A stretch of DNA of 34,285 bases from an uncultured Eubacteriales bacterium. GTDB lineage: Bacteria; Bacillota; Clostridia; Oscillospirales; Oscillospiraceae. The notes beneath the pieces were generated by a model that worked only from the letters and a program-made list of their open reading frames with translations, made no database searches and had not been told where the DNA came from. Shown here in pieces: positions 31,028 to 34,285 of this stretch. Positions within the stretch are counted from its first letter, which is position 1, and each line of letters starts with the position of its first letter. The position numbers were made by a program, and so were the translations under genes. The stretch lies in NCBI GenBank assembly GCA_900540545.1, contig UQGJ01000024.1:1-34285 (forward strand), in the 5' to 3' direction.

Positions 31028-31068
31028 TTGACAGCTAGGACTCCCTCCTTTATAATGAACATCGTTCA
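31028..31068 (+). promoter_or_regulatory. consensus promoter with an inverted repeat at the start site, DUF2871 gene
   Basis: A perfect TTGACA (31028-31033), 17-bp spacer and TATAAT (31051-31056), the strongest-looking promoter in the window. A TGAAC-ATC-GTTCA inverted repeat (31056-31068) overlaps the end of the -10 and the expected start of transcription, a typical position for a repressor operator. Confidence 0.75.
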
Positions 31069-31083
31069 GATAGGAGGGTCCCC

Positions 31084-31515
31084 ATGAAAAAATACATCAA
31101 CATCGCCTTCGGTTACGCCATAGCCGCCATGGTCGGCGGGGTCTTTTACCGGGAGTTCACCAAGTTTTCCGGCTTCCAGGGCCGGACGGCCCTGGCCTTC
31201 GTCCACACTCATCTGTTCCTGCTGGGTATGGTGGTCTTTTTGCTGGCAGCCCTTTTCGCCGCCCGCCTGCCTCTGGAGGAACAGAAGCTCTGGAAGCCCT
31301 TCCAGCGGGTCTACCACCCCGGCGTGGTCCTCACCAGTCTCATGCTGGCCCTCCGTGGCGTGGTCCAGGTCAAGGCGTTCCCGCTCCAACCCGGCCTGAA
31401 CGCCGCCCTCTCCGGCCTTGCGGGCCTCGGCCACATCCTCACCGGCGTGGGGCTGGTCCTCTTTTTCCTATGTCTGCGGAAGGCCGCGGATCAAGTCCCC
31501 GCAAAGTCCCTGTAA
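31084..31515 (+). CDS. DUF2871 family membrane protein
   Basis: A 143-residue protein with four hydrophobic segments and the family landmarks VHTHLFLLGMVVFLL (about 40-55) and the GHILTGVGLVLFFL stretch near the C-terminus. DUF2871 proteins are small integral membrane proteins of unknown function; the conserved His residues (VHTH and GHI) suggest a metal or heme site, which is a guess. TAGGAGGG is upstream of the ATG. It is monocistronic between a consensus promoter and a terminator. Confidence 0.88.
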   Translation: MKKYINIAFGYAIAAMVGGVFYREFTKFSGFQGRTALAFVHTHLFLLGMVVFLLAALFAARLPLEEQKLWKPFQRVYHPGVVLTSLMLALRGVVQVKAFPLQPGLNAALSGLAGLGHILTGVGLVLFFLCLRKAADQVPAKSL

Positions 31516-31525
31516 AATCTTTGAG

Positions 31526-31556
31526 ATCCGCCCCGAAAACCGGGGCGGATTTCTTG
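31526..31556 (+). terminator. intrinsic terminator after the DUF2871 gene
   Basis: A 10-bp stem ATCCGCCCCG/CGGGGCGGAT (31526-31535 and 31541-31550), loop AAAAC, followed by TTCTTG. The next promoter's -35 overlaps the T-rich tail. Confidence 0.8.
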
Positions 31557-31582
31557 TAATTTCGTCCATAAAGTGGTAGGAT
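31554..31582 (+). promoter_or_regulatory. promoter for the 5'-nucleotidase-family gene
   Basis: TTGTAA (31554-31559), 17-bp spacer, TAGGAT (31577-31582), about 32 bases before the start codon. Confidence 0.6.
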
Positions 31583-31613
31583 AGCATTATCTTTTTGGAA
31601 GGAAGGGATACTC

Positions 31614-33740
31614 ATGAAGCACGGCAAAAAGTTCCTGTCGGTCCTGCTGGCGATGGTCATGGTGCTGGCTCTGCTGCCCGCCGCCGCCTTCGCCGCCGAC
31701 GGCGACATCCAACTCACCATCCTCGGCACCAGCGACACCCACGGCAACATCTGGGGCTACTCCTACGAGGACATGAAAGAGTCCTCCGCCGACGGCCTCG
31801 CCCGCATCTCCACCTACGTCACCCAGGTCCGCAAGGAGAACCCCAACACCATCCTGGTGGACGCGGGCGACACCATCCAGGGCACCATCATGACCGACGA
31901 CCTTTACAGCAAAGGCCAGAAGGACCACCCCGTCCCCGCCGCCATGAACTACATGGAGTACGACGCCTGGACCCTGGGCAACCATGAGTTCAATTGGGGC
32001 GTGGACAACCTCAAGGGCATCATGGCCCAGTCCAATGCCCCCGTCCTGGCCGCCAACATCAAGAACGCCGACGGCACCCTCCTCACCGGCAACGCCTACA
32101 CCATCGTGGAGCGCGGCGGCGTGAAGGTGGCCATCATCGGCGTGGACACCCCCAACATCCCCCGCTGGGACGGCACCAAGCAGGGCGTGGCCGACCTGAA
32201 GTTCGAGTCCATGGCCGACGCCGTGGCCGACGCCATCAAGGACATCGGCGGCAAGGCCGACGTCATCATGGTCTGCGCCCACGCCGGCTATGAGGCCGAG
32301 TACTCCACCGACGGCTCCGACGCCGCCAAGACCATCCTGGAGATGAATCCCGAGGTGGACATCCTCCAGATGGGTCACACCCACACCACCTACATCAACA
32401 ACGACGGCCCCGTCCCCATGGGCGAGACCAAGAACAACGCCGGTGAGGTGGTCCGCTACGACCTCACCCTGGACAAGGACAAGAACATCACCGCCGCCAC
32501 CGTGGAGACCGTCTCCATGAAGGACGTGGAACCCGACCAGGGCCTGCGGGACGTGCCCGCCGTGAAGAAGGCCCAGGAGGAGACCGTCTCCTTCATCCAG
32601 GACAACGTCCTGGGCCACGCCTCCGCCGACTTCCAGCCCGCCAACGAAGTCAAGGGTATCCCCGCCGGCCGGGTCATGGACACCGCCGTCATCGACCTCA
32701 TCGGCGCCGTCCAGCTGGAGAACTCCGGCGCCGACGTCACCGCCGTGGCCCTGTTCAAGGATACCAGCGACCTGAAAAAGGGCGATTTGAACTACGGCAA
32801 CGTGTTCGACATCTACAAGTACCCCAACGTCCTCTACACCGTGAAGGTCTCTGGCGCGGAGATGAAGGCGTACATGGAGTGGGCCGCCGAGTGCTGGAAC
32901 CAGTGGGTCCCCGGCGACGTGACCATCTCCTTCAACCCCGCCAAGCCCGGCTACCTCCACGACCACTTCATCGGCCTGGATTACGAGGTCAACCTCTCCA
33001 AGCCCGCCGGGGCGCGCATCGAGAACGTGATGTTTAAGGGCGAACCCCTGGCCGATGATGCTGAGCTGACCCTCTGCGTCAACGACTACCGCTTCTCCGG
33101 CCTCAAGACCGCCGGCATCATCTCCGGCGAGAAGGACTGGGAGTCCTCCGCCTCCGTCCGCGACATGATCGTAGCCTATCTGGCCGAGCATGACCCCGTG
33201 GACCCCGTGGTGGACAACAACTGGAAAATCACCGGCATCGACCTCCAGCCCGACTGCCCCGTGGGCCAGGCCCTCATCGCCAAGGTCAATGACGGCGAGC
33301 TGGCCACCCCCTATAACAAGAGCATCAACGTCAACGAGAAGAACAACGTGGTGGTGGACGGCCTGCTGAACTCCGCCGCCGTCACCACCGACGACGCTGG
33401 CACCCACTACTACCGCCTCCGCGACCTGGCCACCATCCTGAAGGGCACCGACTCCGCCTTCAACGTGACCTGGAGCGACGGCCTCGTCACCATCACCAAG
33501 GGCGGCGAGTACGCCGACGAAGCCCTGTCCATGCCCGTCGGGGACGTGAAGGGCGTCACCGGCTCCATCCAGATGAGCGTGGACGGCACTGCCGTGGCTG
33601 TGGACGCCTCCCTCATCAGCGGCCACTACTACGTCACCGCTCAGAGCCTGAACGACCTGCTGGGCATCACCGCCACCGAGGCTGACGGCGTTATCTCCTT
33701 CACCGCCAAAGCCGCCGGTACCACCGGCCAGGGCGGCTGA
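31614..33740 (+). CDS. secreted 5'-nucleotidase / UDP-sugar hydrolase family protein with stalk-like C-terminus
   Basis: A 708-residue exported protein. A signal peptide (about 1-27) precedes a metallophosphatase domain (about 32-290) with metal motifs SDTHG (D41, H43), GDTIQG (D85), GNHEF (121-125), H222 and GHTH (253-256). The 5'-nucleotidase C-terminal domain (about 310-535) follows, with GNVFDIYKYPN and VNDYRFSGL. The last 150 residues are two units like copper-amine-oxidase stalk domains (HYYRLRDLATILKGTDS and HYYVTAQSLNDLLGITAT). The enzyme class hydrolyses nucleotides outside the cell for salvage of nucleoside and phosphate. No SLH or sortase anchor is visible. GGAAGGAAGGG supports the ATG. 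The extra stalk tail may hold it at the surface. Confidence 0.93.
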   Translation: MKHGKKFLSVLLAMVMVLALLPAAAFAADGDIQLTILGTSDTHGNIWGYSYEDMKESSADGLARISTYVTQVRKENPNTILVDAGDTIQGTIMTDDLYSKGQKDHPVPAAMNYMEYDAWTLGNHEFNWGVDNLKGIMAQSNAPVLAANIKNADGTLLTGNAYTIVERGGVKVAIIGVDTPNIPRWDGTKQGVADLKFESMADAVADAIKDIGGKADVIMVCAHAGYEAEYSTDGSDAAKTILEMNPEVDILQMGHTHTTYINNDGPVPMGETKNNAGEVVRYDLTLDKDKNITAATVETVSMKDVEPDQGLRDVPAVKKAQEETVSFIQDNVLGHASADFQPANEVKGIPAGRVMDTAVIDLIGAVQLENSGADVTAVALFKDTSDLKKGDLNYGNVFDIYKYPNVLYTVKVSGAEMKAYMEWAAECWNQWVPGDVTISFNPAKPGYLHDHFIGLDYEVNLSKPAGARIENVMFKGEPLADDAELTLCVNDYRFSGLKTAGIISGEKDWESSASVRDMIVAYLAEHDPVDPVVDNNWKITGIDLQPDCPVGQALIAKVNDGELATPYNKSINVNEKNNVVVDGLLNSAAVTTDDAGTHYYRLRDLATILKGTDSAFNVTWSDGLVTITKGGEYADEALSMPVGDVKGVTGSIQMSVDGTAVAVDASLISGHYYVTAQSLNDLLGITATEADGVISFTAKAAGTTGQGG

Positions 33741-33758
33741 TTGCATCGACCCAAACCC

Positions 33759-33796
33759 AAAGCGGCCCGTCTCGGAGAGAGACGGGCCGCTTTTAT
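33759..33796 (+). terminator. intrinsic terminator after the 5'-nucleotidase-family gene
   Basis: A 12-bp stem GCGGCCCGTCTC/GAGACGGGCCGC (33762-33773 and 33779-33790), loop GGAGA, extended by A/T pairs and followed by TTTTAT. Confidence 0.9.
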
Positions 33797-33811
33797 ATGG
33801 CAGGGTCGTGG

Positions 33812-34152
33812 CCCTGCCGGGGGCGTTCCTTTCTCCTTTGAGAAAGGAACCGAAAGAAAACCAGGGGGCGGCTACGGGCCACACAAGTGGCCCTATCCGC
33901 CGCCCCCTGGACCCCGGGGTACGTCCGGGCGGCGGTACGGGTGTTGGGGGCTGGCAAAACCAGAAAGCGGTTGCAGCTCGTATCGGCCTGCGCTAGAACA
34001 ACTCCGGCTGCCGCCCCTCGGCATATGACCTGGCAAGATTTGTGAGTTGTTACGTTTTTATCGGTGCAAACAAGCCGCCATTGGTCGTAGCGTTTTTGAA
34101 TCGGCCTTCTGCCCGTTGGGGGTCGGCGCGGGCGGCCGCAAGGGCCGCCCCT
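33812..34152 (+). repeat. interspersed structured repeat, copy B
   Basis: Collinear with copy A at 4451-4790, in the same orientation relative to the + strand. Parts: a GTTCCTTTCTC/GAGAAAGGAAC hairpin (about 33824-33849), the 12-bp outer stem CCAGGGGGCGGC/GCCGCCCCCTGG (33861-33909), an inner 7-bp stem GGGCCAC/GTGGCCC that differs from copy A at three pairs while keeping pairing, then TTGCAGCTCGTATCGG, CGGCATATGACC and GCCGCCATTGGTC. No gene was seen in the 545 bases from 33741 to the window end. Confidence 0.85.
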
Positions 34153-34224
34153 ACAAGGGCTTGTAGTTTTGTAAGAAGTCGTTGCATGGCTGTGACCATG
34201 TAGGGGCGGCCTTGGGCCGCCCGC
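34128..34224. repeat. possible MITE-like element with 25-27 bp terminal inverted repeats
   Basis: The left end (34128-34154) and right end (34200-34224) are inverted copies differing by two single-base indels; both ends have the GCGGGCGGC...GCCGCCCCTAC form. They enclose about 45 bases (CAAGGGCTTGTAG...). Each end also folds on itself. The left end overlaps the tail of repeat copy B. No coding capacity. Confidence 0.6.
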
Positions 34225-34285
34225 CGTTGCGCACCCGCCTTGCCGGGCATTGCCATGCTAGGCGCGCCGCGCCAGCGCATGGGGG

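Noticed and set aside
31056..31068. TGAAC-ATC-GTTCA as a LexA (SOS) box
   Set aside because: Gram-positive LexA sites have four bases between GAAC and GTTC; here there are three. Kept only as an unknown operator.
31587..33884. 765-residue open frame on the minus strand opposite the 5'-nucleotidase gene
   Set aside because: Its Val/Gly/Asp/His-rich translation is the mirror of high-GC codon use; the + strand gene has a signal peptide, metal motifs, promoter and terminator.
1..34285. CRISPR array, tRNA, rRNA, integrase or transposase genes
   Set aside because: No regularly spaced repeats, cloverleaf-like sequence, conserved rRNA stretch or recombinase motif was seen.

Overview
The window looks like chromosome of a high-GC, endospore-forming Clostridia member, most likely Oscillospiraceae (the Flavonifractor/Lawsonibacter/Oscillibacter neighbourhood). 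This is an inference. It rests on the yqfC-yqfD-phoH sporulation cluster, ylbJ, Firmicutes-type ribosome-binding sites and promoters, copper-amine-oxidase-like 'stalk' and SLH surface proteins, and a GC-rich intergenic repeat family.

Layout. 1-4380 is a leftward operon: a DUF2804 protein, a YgjP-type metallopeptidase, yqfC, yqfD and phoH. Short repeats have settled in three of its junctions. 4451-4790 is a roughly 340 bp interspersed repeat that recurs at 33812-34152 and, partially and inverted, at 1-40. 4900-6330 holds ylbJ and a small Cys-rich protein. 6477-12193 is a cell-surface block: a 946-aa SLH protein, an S41-peptidase-like lipoprotein and a stalk-domain protein with three internal repeats. 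12361-12864 is a Gre-family elongation factor. 13010-14943 is an accessory patch of small genes; two of them are overlapping and each appears to carry a 1-nt frameshift. 15143-16263 is a short-chain chromate transporter pair. 16420-19367 is an uncharacterised, translationally coupled pair of multi-pass membrane proteins. 19415-20362 is a D-2-hydroxyacid dehydrogenase. 20546-21687 is a NiCo (czcD) riboswitch followed by its cation diffusion facilitator. 21825-23133 is an ECF sigma factor with a membrane anti-sigma-like partner. 23384-26768 is a MocR-type regulator lacking the PLP lysine, then an HD-GYP-like protein. 26938-29641 is an OmpR-type two-component system with a probable autoregulatory operator. 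29781-31515 holds a diguanylate cyclase, a small GNAT protein and a DUF2871 membrane protein. 31614-33740 is a secreted 5'-nucleotidase-family protein with a stalk-like tail.

How the genes fit together. yqfC, yqfD and ylbJ point to mother-cell functions in sporulation. The SLH, stalk-domain, S41 and 5'-nucleotidase proteins are exported surface or scavenging proteins. Several units pair a sensor with an output: riboswitch with exporter, sigma with anti-sigma, kinase with regulator, and two cyclic-di-GMP-type proteins (GGDEF and HD-GYP-like) about 3 kb apart. The best candidates for undescribed biology are the covarying repeat family, the 16420-19367 membrane pair, the frameshifted zinc-ribbon gene with a slippery heptamer, and the lysine-less MocR protein. 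No tRNA, rRNA, CRISPR array or transposase gene was seen.
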